Shown piece after piece: positions 36,431 through 43,113 of a stretch of 64,000 nucleotides of DNA; positions within the stretch are counted from its first letter, which is position 1, and the number at the start of each line of letters is the position of its first letter. The position numbers and the translations under genes are program-made. The notes under the pieces are model-generated. The model was not told the DNA's origin and searched no databases. It saw nothing but the letters and a program-made list of their open reading frames with translations. The DNA is from Streptomyces sp. NBC_01723 (lineage in GTDB: Bacteria; Actinomycetota; Actinomycetes; Streptomycetales; Streptomycetaceae). The stretch spans positions 5,940,001 to 6,004,000 of the forward strand of contig NZ_CP109171.1 in NCBI RefSeq assembly GCF_036246005.1, given 5' to 3'.

Positions 36431-37375
36431 TCAGCTCGCGAGAGCCGCCGTCACGGTCAGTGCGCGCACCGCCGTGGCCTCCATGCGCGCCGGTGAGCCG
36501 AGGACCGAGGCCCCGCAGCTCTCCGGGCGCGGCGGCGACGACGGGCCCTGGGCGACGGTGACCCGCCAGTGCCGCCCGTCCGCGTGGGCCAGGGTCACCT
36601 CCCAGCGGGGCGCGGCACCGTCCGTCCGTACGACGCTCAGCGCCCCGGCCCCGGCCTCGCCCAGGGTCGAGCGCAGGGCCAGCTCGGCGGCCTGGCCGGG
36701 ACGCTCCCACGCCGAGTTCCCGCGGCAGCCCTCGACGACGATCCGGCCCTCCCGGGCGCCGTGCAGGATCTCCTTGACGTCGTGGGCCTGGACGCGGCCG
36801 TAGACGTATCCGTGGGGCAGGACGAGCACGGTCGGCGAGAAGCGGTGGCCTCCCAGGTGCGTGACCTCCCAGACGCCCGTCGCCCCGGAGGCGGCGAGTT
36901 CGGCCGCCAGCGGGCGGCCGAGGAGTGCGCAGCAGCGGTCCCGCTTGCCGTTGGTGCAGACGAGAGCCAGAGGATCGCCGAGATGGGGGCCGCCGTCGAG
37001 GGCCGAGTCGAAGCCGCGGTGATCGCCCCGGCCGAGCGCCGCGAAATCGAGGTCGAGCAGTCGTCGGGGATCCCTGATCGTGGTGGCGTGCACCCACACG
37101 TTCCCCGGCACGGTGTGGGCCGCGTACACCCTGCGTTCGACCGGAGTGCCGCGGTCCGCGTGCCGTCCGGGCCGGCGGATGAGCCCGACGCGCACACCCG
37201 TACCCTTCACCGCCTCTTCCAGCGTGCGGCCGAGTGCGGGGTCCAGGTGGCTCGACGTCAGCGCCTTGGCGCCCCACGGGCCGGGCTGTTCGAGAAGCAG
37301 CCAGGTCGTCGCGGTGGGCGCGGTGCCCGAAACGGGCTCGTCGAGGTCCCGGGAGACGGTTGAGCACGTACTCAC
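36431..37375 (-). CDS. Sucrase/ferredoxin-like (thioredoxin-like [2Fe-2S]) protein, probably iron-regulated
   Basis: 314 residues of the Suc_Fer-like family, thioredoxin-fold proteins related to [2Fe-2S] ferredoxins. The signature CTNGKRDRCC lies near residue 140 and GGHRF with a HGYVYGR segment follows, contributing likely His and Cys ligands. The GTG at 37375 directly abuts an iron-box palindrome whose TAGGCT hexamer is 7 bases upstream, so a leaderless promoter would be masked by an IdeR/DmdR-type repressor. That suggests expression under iron starvation, perhaps in ferric-siderophore reduction; this role is inference. Confidence 0.85.
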   Translation of the reverse strand: MSTCSTVSRDLDEPVSGTAPTATTWLLLEQPGPWGAKALTSSHLDPALGRTLEEAVKGTGVRVGLIRRPGRHADRGTPVERRVYAAHTVPGNVWVHATTIRDPRRLLDLDFAALGRGDHRGFDSALDGGPHLGDPLALVCTNGKRDRCCALLGRPLAAELAASGATGVWEVTHLGGHRFSPTVLVLPHGYVYGRVQAHDVKEILHGAREGRIVVEGCRGNSAWERPGQAAELALRSTLGEAGAGALSVVRTDGAAPRWEVTLAHADGRHWRVTVAQGPSSPPRPESCGASVLGSPARMEATAVRALTVTAALAS

Positions 37376-37394
37376 AGAGGTGAGCCTAACCTGA
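37376..37394 (-). promoter_or_regulatory. Iron box (IdeR/DmdR-type operator)
   Basis: On the minus strand the 19-mer TCAGGTTAGGCTCACCTCT matches the actinobacterial iron box TTAGGTTAGGCTCACCTAA at 16 of 19 positions. It overlaps the presumed -10 (TAGGCT) and ends at the start codon. Confidence 0.8.
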
Positions 37395-37429
37395 CTTCCC
37401 GCGCGGTGACTTCCCACCGCGCGGGAACG

Positions 37430-38689
37430 CTACTCCGGCAGTGGCTGCGGCGGCCGCGGGCCCGTATAGAGCCCACTCGGCCGCATCCGCAGGGGGCGCT
37501 CCCCGTACTCCTCCAGCGCGTGCGCGATCCAGCCCGCCGTGCGGGCCACCGCGAAGATCGTCTCGGCCGCGGAGGGCGCCATGCCGGAGGAGGCGGTGAG
37601 GACGGCGAGGGCCAGGTCGACGTTGGCGTGCAGCGGGGTGTGGCGGGCGGCGGTGGCCTGGACGTCCCGGGCCGCGGCGAGCGCGGGCCCGGCTCGCGGG
37701 ATGTCCTCCAGGAGCGCGAACAGGGCACGCGCGCGTGGGTCCTCGCCGGGGTAGAGCCGGTGCCCCAGGCCCGGGATGCGCCGGCCGGCCCGCAGCTCCT
37801 CGGCGACCACGGGTGCCGCGTTGCCCTGGTCGAGCACCTCCAGCAGCATCCGGTGCGCGAGCCCGCCCGCTGCGCCGTGCAGCGGCCCCTCGATCACGCC
37901 GAGCCCGGCGGACACCGCGGCGTAGGCGTGCGCCCGGGCCGACGCCGCCACGCGCACGGCGAGCGTGGAGGCGGCCAGGTCGTGGTCGACGAGCAGGGAG
38001 AGCGCGGTGTCCAGGGCGTGCAGTGTCGGCTCGTCGGCGGGACGCCCGCTGAGCCGGGTCCACAGGCGGTGGGCGAGGGGAGCCCGGTCGTCGCTGTCGC
38101 GCGCTACGGGCGGCAGCGCGGCTACGAGGGTGGGGATGAGGATGCGCGCGGTGCCCAGTACCGCGCCCTCGGACAGGTCGAAGCGGAGCGGGTCCGCGAC
38201 CGCGGCGGCGATCGCCGCGACCCGCAACCGGTCGGTGGGGGCGGCGTGTTCGGGCAGGGCGCCGACGGCCCGGCGGGCGACGGTCACGGAGGACTCGGGT
38301 GCGGAGAAGGCGGCACCGGAGCGCAGCTCCCCGGTCCAGAGCCATTCGGCGACCTCTTCGTAGCTGTGGCGCGCGGCGAGTTCGACCGCGTCGACGCCCC
38401 GGTAGTAGTACCGGTCGCTCTCGATGAGCGTGATGCGGGTGCGCACGGCCAGTTCCTGGCCGGAGGTCGCGGGGGTGCCGGTGTCGCGCCGGTTGCGCCG
38501 GGCGAGGGCCCGTACCTCCTCCGCGTCGAAGGTGCTGCCCCTGCCGTCGTGGGTGCGCCGGCTGCCGAGCCGGCCGCGGCTGACGTACGCGTACACGGTC
38601 TCGGGTTTCACGCCGAGGAGTTCGGCCGCCTCCTTGGTGGTCAGGCGCCGTTCGGCGTCGTCCGGGCGGCCGGGGTCTTGATCGCGCAT
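37430..38689 (-). CDS. Citrate synthase-like protein with N-terminal HTH DNA-binding domain
   Basis: 419 residues. Residues 14-65 form an excisionase/MerR-like HTH (LTTKEAAELLGVKPETVYAYVSRGRL). The rest is a complete citrate synthase fold with the catalytic triad: His in GPLHGAAGG, His in GLGHRLYPGEDPRA, and Asp in HANVDLALAVL. It could be an active enzyme that also binds DNA, or an enzyme-derived sensor. The ATG at 38689 is 6 bases after TACGGT with no Shine-Dalgarno sequence, predicting a leaderless message. It diverges from a second citrate synthase across 112 bp that contains an AT-rich palindrome, a natural operator for the HTH. Confidence 0.9.
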   Translation of the reverse strand: MRDQDPGRPDDAERRLTTKEAAELLGVKPETVYAYVSRGRLGSRRTHDGRGSTFDAEEVRALARRNRRDTGTPATSGQELAVRTRITLIESDRYYYRGVDAVELAARHSYEEVAEWLWTGELRSGAAFSAPESSVTVARRAVGALPEHAAPTDRLRVAAIAAAVADPLRFDLSEGAVLGTARILIPTLVAALPPVARDSDDRAPLAHRLWTRLSGRPADEPTLHALDTALSLLVDHDLAASTLAVRVAASARAHAYAAVSAGLGVIEGPLHGAAGGLAHRMLLEVLDQGNAAPVVAEELRAGRRIPGLGHRLYPGEDPRARALFALLEDIPRAGPALAAARDVQATAARHTPLHANVDLALAVLTASSGMAPSAAETIFAVARTAGWIAHALEEYGERPLRMRPSGLYTGPRPPQPLPE

Positions 38690-38730
38690 GGGGTCACCGT
38701 ATCGATCCTGAGGGTCCGGCCCGAGCTGCA

Positions 38731-38781
38731 TATTGATGCAATCAATATTGACAGTGGCTCGGTCAAGTATAGACAGTTGAC
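38731..38781. promoter_or_regulatory. AT-rich palindromes between divergent citrate synthase genes
   Basis: TATTGAT-GCA-ATCAATA (38731-38747) is a perfect palindrome that runs into TCAATATTGA (38742-38751). TTGAC/GTCAA arms follow at 38748, 38762 and 38777. TTGACA (38748-38753) with TAGACA 16 bases later is a plausible promoter for the right-hand gene. The stretch is far more AT-rich than its surroundings. Confidence 0.75.
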
Positions 38782-38801
38782 TCAAGTTCGAGGAGGCAAT
38801 C

Positions 38802-39995
38802 ATGTCTGTCAACAGAACCGCGGCCGGTCCGTCCCCAGTGGCGTCCCCAGCGGCGTCCGTCGAGGTACCGCGCGGGCTCGCCGGTGTCGTGGTGGCCGAG
38901 ACCGAGGTCGGCGACGTGCGGGGGCTCGAGGGCTTCTACCACTACCGCCAGTACTCGGCCGTCGAACTCGCGCGCAGCCGCGGCTTCGAGGACGTCTGGC
39001 ATCTCCTGGTGCACGGGGAGCTCCCGGACGCGCGGCGCGGCGCGGCCTTCGCCGCCGAGACCGCGGCGATGCGGAGCCTCCCCGACGCGGTGCGCGCGGC
39101 GCTTCCTGCCATCGCTGCGGCCGGCGGGCACTCCGGCCCACTCGCCGGCATGCGCACGGCCCTGTCGCTGCTGGGCGCGGCCCGGGGCTTCAGACCCGTG
39201 TACGACCTGTCGGCAGAGCAGCGCCGCCAGGACACCCTGGTGGCCGCGGCCGCCGTCCCGACGCTGCTGACCGCCCTGCACCGGCTGGCACGCGGACTCG
39301 ACCCGGTCGAGCCGCGCGAGGACCTGTCCTACGCGGCGAACTACCTCTTCATGTTGACGGGCGAGGAGCCGGACGCCCGGCGCACACGGGCGATCGAGCA
39401 GTACTTGATCTCCACCATTGACCACGGCTTCAACGCGTCAACGTTCACCGCGCGGGTCATCGCCTCGACGGGCGCGGACGTCGCGGCGGGCCTCACCGGA
39501 GCCGTGGCGGCGCTGTCCGGGCCCTTGCACGGCGGTGCGCCCAGCCGGGCGCTGGACACCCTGGACGCCATCGGCACACCGGAACGCATCGACGGCTGGA
39601 TCCGCGAGCGGGTGCTCGCCGGTGACCGCATCATGGGCTTCGGCCACGCCGTCTACCGCACCGAGGACCCGCGCTCCAGGATGCTCCGTGAGGTGGCGCA
39701 GGGGTTCGGCGGTCCGCGCGTGGAGTTCGCCGTCGAGGTGGAGCGCCGGGTCGAGGCGATCCTCGCGGAGCTGAAACCGGGACGGGAGTTGCACACCAAC
39801 GTCGAGTTCTACGCGGGCGTGGTCATGGAACTGTGCGGTCTGCCGCGCGAGATGTTCACCCCGACGTTCGCGGCGGCGCGGGTGGTGGGCTGGAGCGCGA
39901 ACATCCTGGAACAGGCGCGGGACTCGAAGATCATCCGTCCGGCGGCGCGGTATGTGGGGCCGGGGGCGCCGGCCGTGGTGCCGGCGTCCGCGTGA
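38802..39995 (+). CDS. Citrate synthase (second, conventional copy)
   Basis: 397 residues, full-length citrate synthase condensing acetyl-CoA with oxaloacetate (or propionyl-CoA in methylcitrate variants). Catalytic histidines are in GPLHGGAPS and GFGHAVYRTEDPRS. The third catalytic position reads NVEFYAG, Glu where the textbook enzymes have Asp; several bacterial citrate synthase-2 type proteins seem to share this. Good GAGGAGG ribosome site 6 bases before the ATG, in contrast to the leaderless divergent partner. Likely controlled by the palindrome between them. Whether it is the main TCA enzyme cannot be told. Confidence 0.92.
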   Translation: MSVNRTAAGPSPVASPAASVEVPRGLAGVVVAETEVGDVRGLEGFYHYRQYSAVELARSRGFEDVWHLLVHGELPDARRGAAFAAETAAMRSLPDAVRAALPAIAAAGGHSGPLAGMRTALSLLGAARGFRPVYDLSAEQRRQDTLVAAAAVPTLLTALHRLARGLDPVEPREDLSYAANYLFMLTGEEPDARRTRAIEQYLISTIDHGFNASTFTARVIASTGADVAAGLTGAVAALSGPLHGGAPSRALDTLDAIGTPERIDGWIRERVLAGDRIMGFGHAVYRTEDPRSRMLREVAQGFGGPRVEFAVEVERRVEAILAELKPGRELHTNVEFYAGVVMELCGLPREMFTPTFAAARVVGWSANILEQARDSKIIRPAARYVGPGAPAVVPASA

Positions 39996-40039
39996 GCACG
40001 TAGCCCGGCACGATCAGGTGCCGGGCTCGGCCGGCGGGC

Positions 40040-40165
40040 CTATGCGGGAGGGTCCTCGGAGGTGTCGTCGCGGCGCTTGCGCAACGAGCGAACAGCCATG
40101 ACCATCGCCGCGAGGCCGCCCAGGAATCCGCCGATGGCGCCCACCAGGTTGGCTATCTCAGACAT
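40040..40165 (-). CDS. 41-residue single-pass membrane peptide
   Basis: MSEIANLVGAIGGFLGGLAA begins a single hydrophobic helix (about 5-24), followed by a basic stop-transfer segment (RSLRKRR) and an acidic tail. It is too short for most gene finders. Its ATG overlaps the TGA of the upstream small gene by 8 bases in ATGTCTGA, a classic translational-coupling layout. No family recognised; the topology (N-out, basic C-in) is clear. Confidence 0.6.
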   Translation of the reverse strand: MSEIANLVGAIGGFLGGLAAMVMAVRSLRKRRDDTSEDPPA

Positions 40166-40385
40166 CGGGGATGTCCGCCTTGGCCCGGATGAGGGTCTCC
40201 CGGCTCACGACGACGATGCGTTCGTAGTCGGCGCGGGCGGCGTCGGCGGGCAGTTCACGCTCCAGCGTCTCGGTGGCCTCGGTGCCGATGACGGCGAAGT
40301 TGCCGTCGCTCAGTTCGAAGACGTCCGGGCAGGTGGATCCCGTGGTACTGCCACGAGCGCTGGGAGGCACACCGATGCGGCGCAC
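40158..40385 (-). CDS. Small conserved-looking acidic protein, unknown function
   Basis: 75 residues from a GTG at 40385. Sequence core CPDVFELSDGNFAVIGTEAT is followed by ADYERIVVVSRETLIRAKADIP. I recall this type as a small Streptomyces family found near regulators, but no function is known. Two beta strands and a C-terminal helix are likely. It is middle in a three-gene minus-strand set: 131 bases after the DUF6082-like gene and coupled to the 41-residue membrane peptide. The start is uncertain; in-frame sequence continues upstream to 40550. Confidence 0.65.
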   Translation of the reverse strand: MRRIGVPPSARGSTTGSTCPDVFELSDGNFAVIGTEATETLERELPADAARADYERIVVVSRETLIRAKADIPDV

Positions 40386-40516
40386 GATTTTCAAGGGGTA
40401 CCGGTCCTTAGAGACAGGGGCTGGCGGAGTGACGAGGCCACACCGTACTGGGTGATCGCGGACCACGTCGGCCCGTACGCCGAGAGACACTCCGTCGCTA
40501 ACTCCGTTGGGTGGCC

Positions 40517-41068
40517 TCAGTCGTTCGGAGGCGTGCCCACGACCCACCACTCTTCCGTGTCGGCCTCGTCCAGGTCCCTGACGAGAGCGTCGACCACCCG
40601 CCCCAGTCGGGCTTCCTCGGAGCGCTCGTCGAGGGAGGCGCGCATGTTCCTCGACGCCTCCCAGTACTCACGGAAGATCGGACTCTGGAAGAACTCCCGC
40701 AGGCGCCCCTGGAGCCCTTCCTGATCCAGGAGTCCTGCCTGGTGCACGTGGTAGAGGTTCACGTACCAGGCGTTCGCGTAGAAGAACTGGCGGCGCCGTT
40801 CGGCCGGGATGCCCTTGTCGTAGGTGTCGATCACCTCGGCGAGGGACGGGTCGTCGATCGCCCTGGTGAGCAACTCCCAGTGCATACGCTGCTGATGCGC
40901 CAGCGACTGCCGCCGACTGGTCAGCTCCTCCAGCTCCAGTATTCGCTCCTGCAAGCGCACCGTCTCCAGCCGCCACTGCCGCGCGGCCAGCGACAGTCCC
41001 GCCGTGGCGAGCAGCAGCCCGGTCGCCGCGGAGCCGAACCTCCCCGTGATCTTCTTGCGTGTGGCCAT
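40517..41068 (-). CDS. DUF6082-like membrane-anchored protein
   Basis: 183 residues. A single N-terminal hydrophobic segment (about 12-29) anchors it with the bulk inside. A coiled-coil (QWRLETVRLQERILELEEL, 31-50) follows, then an all-helical domain with RMHWELLTRAIDDPSLAEVID, FFYANAWYVNLYHVHQAGLL and FFQSPIFREYWE, the pattern of the Streptomyces DUF6082 family. Function unknown. The ATG at 41068 follows GGGGGTTGAC. It heads a set with the two small genes downstream. Confidence 0.78.
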   Translation of the reverse strand: MATRKKITGRFGSAATGLLLATAGLSLAARQWRLETVRLQERILELEELTSRRQSLAHQQRMHWELLTRAIDDPSLAEVIDTYDKGIPAERRRQFFYANAWYVNLYHVHQAGLLDQEGLQGRLREFFQSPIFREYWEASRNMRASLDERSEEARLGRVVDALVRDLDEADTEEWWVVGTPPND

Positions 41069-41386
41069 GTCAACCCCCGAATCAGGCGACCGCCCGCCGG
41101 TCGTCGAGTGCGGGTCGGCTGACGGGGACCGGCGAGCGATGGGCGGCGCGTGCCACCTCCAGAGTGCCGAGCGGCGCTGATCGGCGGGGAGGCGGAGAGG
41201 AGGCGCACGGAGGGAAGCGAGGGTCGCACACTCCGGCGCCTTGCCAGACGCATGCCCCGAGAGTGCTGCTAACAATCGTTCACTCCGCGTCGGCCGCGGC
41301 GACTCGTATCCTGAGCAGGCCATTCCGCGCGCGGTGCACGACTTGCCGCGCAACGGCGTACGCGTAGGTGAGAGAGAGGTCGCACG
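41069..41386. other. 318-bp divergent region between DUF6082-like and CobW-like genes
   Basis: Contains a possible -10 TATCCT (41308-41313) for the CobW-like gene and a less GC-rich patch CTAACAATCGTTCACTC (41269-41285). I looked for a Zur box (TGRAAAY palindrome) and did not find one. Confidence 0.4.
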
Positions 41387-42478
41387 GTGGGGCAGCGCCC
41401 GACACGGCAGCAGATCCCGGTCGTCGTACTCGCCGGGTTCCTCGGTTCCGGGAAGACCACACTGCTCAACCACCTCCTCCACCGCAGCGGAGGCAACCGG
41501 ATCGGCGCCGTCGTCAACGACTTCGGCTCGATCGAGATCGACGCGATGGCCGTCGCCGGCGCCCTCGGCGACTCCACCGTGTCGCTCGGCAACGGCTGCC
41601 TGTGCTGTGCCGTCGACGCAGGCGAACTCGACGGGTACCTGGCGCGGCTCGCCCGGCCCGAGGCCGGCATCGACGTCATCGTCATCGAGGCGAGCGGCCT
41701 GGCCGAGCCGCAGGAACTCGTGCGCATGGTGCTCGCCGGCGAACAGCCGGAGGTCGTCTACGGCGGACTCGTCGAGGTCGTCGACGCCGCCGAGTTCGAC
41801 GACACGCGCGCCCGGCACCCCGAGATCGACCGGCACCTGGCCCTCGCCGACCTGGTCGTGGTCAACAAGACCGACCGGGCCGAGGACGCCGAGCGCGTGC
41901 TCGCCCTCGTCCGCTCGCTCAGCGACGGCGCCGCCGTCGTGCCCGCGACCTACGGCCGTATCGACCCCGCGTTCCTCTACGAGTGCCGGCCGAGCGAGGA
42001 GCGTGTGGGGCAGCTGTCCTTCGACGACCTGCACGACCGCGACGCGGACGGCGCACACACCGAGCACCTGCACGCGGCGTACGACACCCTCTCGTTCGTC
42101 TCCGCCGAGCCGCTCGACCCGCGCCGGCTCATGCGGTTCCTCGACAGCCGGCCCGAGGGCCTGTACCGGATCAAGGGGTACGTCGACTTCGGCCCGTACG
42201 ACCCGCGCAACCGATACGCCGTGCACGCCGTGGGACGCTTCCTGCGCTTCTACCCGGAGCCCTGGCCGCCCGGCGCCGCCCGCCGCACCCAACTCGTCCT
42301 CATCGGCTCGGGCATCGACGCGCCCGCCCTCGACAAGGAACTCGACGCCTGCCGCGGCGACACCCCGCACGCCGACGAGCACGGCATGTGGGGCGTCCTG
42401 CGCTACGTACCGTCCCCGGACGGCGAAGCCCCGGACGGCGAAGCCCCGGACGGTGAGGAGCCGCCACCCACCGCCTAG
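41387..42478 (+). CDS. CobW/COG0523-family GTPase, putative metallochaperone
   Basis: 363 residues. G1 GFLGSGKTT (17-25), the invariant metal-binding GCLCC motif near 70, the switch EASGLAEP and the G4 NKTD are all present, followed by the C-terminal CobW_C domain (LMRFLDSRPEGLYRIKGYVDF). Members deliver zinc, cobalt or other metals to client enzymes. The GTG at 41387 follows GAGAGAGG. The C-terminus ends in three PDGEA repeats (15-bp units, 42417-42459). The stop codon abuts the left end of an insertion-sequence remnant, so the tail may have been altered by that event. Metal specificity unknown. Confidence 0.9.
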   Translation: MGQRPTRQQIPVVVLAGFLGSGKTTLLNHLLHRSGGNRIGAVVNDFGSIEIDAMAVAGALGDSTVSLGNGCLCCAVDAGELDGYLARLARPEAGIDVIVIEASGLAEPQELVRMVLAGEQPEVVYGGLVEVVDAAEFDDTRARHPEIDRHLALADLVVVNKTDRAEDAERVLALVRSLSDGAAVVPATYGRIDPAFLYECRPSEERVGQLSFDDLHDRDADGAHTEHLHAAYDTLSFVSAEPLDPRRLMRFLDSRPEGLYRIKGYVDFGPYDPRNRYAVHAVGRFLRFYPEPWPPGAARRTQLVLIGSGIDAPALDKELDACRGDTPHADEHGMWGVLRYVPSPDGEAPDGEAPDGEEPPPTA

Positions 42479-42990
42479 GGACCTGGTTCGGAGATGCGTG
42501 AGCAGTAGCGACAGATGCGGTCGAGGATCTGGTCGGCGGTCTTGGTCCATTTGAAGGACCGGGCATCGTCGTTCCAGACCTTGAGCCACTCTTCGAGGGC
42601 GGTTTTTGGAGGTCGTCCAGGGAGCAGAACACGCCGCGTGCGAGACAGCGCCGTTCCAGCTCGGCGAACCACCGTTCGACCTGCGTCCCTGCGGGCGGCG
42701 TCTGCTCCAGGGTGCGGACCACGACCTCTTCCACCTGGGCATCGGTAACGGTCCGCGGCACCCCGGGCCTGGGCTCATCCGCGAGTCCGTCGAGGCGCTG
42801 GGCCAGGAACCGTGTGCGCCAGCGGCGCACGGTGTCTCTGCCGCCACCGAGTCGCGCGGCGACGGCGGTGTTGTTCCAGCCGTTCGCGCACGCCAGCACG
42901 ATGCGTGCGCGAACGGCCAGCCCCTGCGCGGTCGAGCGGCGCTTGGCCCAGTTCTCCAGCGTCAGCCGCTCGGCAGCGGTTTTCGCCTGC
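42475..42990 (-). pseudogene. IS630-family transposase remnant, internally deleted and frameshifted
   Basis: Residues typical of the N-terminal HTH (LTLENWAKRRSTAQGLAVRA... NNTAVAARLGGGRDTVRRWRTRF) run from about 42965 to 42690. At about 42684 the sequence jumps from TPPAGT straight to QVERWFAELERR near the C-terminus, removing the whole DDE catalytic core. A single-base loss in an A-run (T5 on the plus strand, 42603-42607) then shifts frame, and ALEEWLKVWNDDARSFKWTKTA follows in another frame to the stop at 42475. It cannot make transposase. Confidence 0.8.
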
Positions 42991-43113
42991 GGCAGGTCAC
43001 ACGTTCGCGCTGTGCTGTGGGCATGGGCGATACCCGGCTGGAACCGGTCGTGCTGTCGGAGATCTGAAGCATGGGACGCCTCACGTGGCGACCCACGACC
43101 TCAAAACCAGGTC
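42480..43113. mobile_element. Degenerate IS630-type insertion sequence (about 630 bp)
   Basis: Terminal inverted repeats GACCTGGTT (42480-42488) and AACCAGGTC (43105-43113) bound the element; similarity continues a few bases inward (GAG). Between them lie only the start and end of an IS630-family transposase. The left end begins one base after the CobW-like stop codon and the right repeat overlaps the parC stop codon. Confidence 0.75.

Noticed and set aside
41069..41386. Zur box controlling the CobW-like GTPase
   Set aside because: No TGAAAATGATTTTCA-type palindrome found by eye; zinc control remains untested.
42603..42607. Programmed frameshift in the IS630 transposase
   Set aside because: An A-run shift could be programmed in some IS630 elements, but the DDE core is deleted here, so the copy is dead either way.
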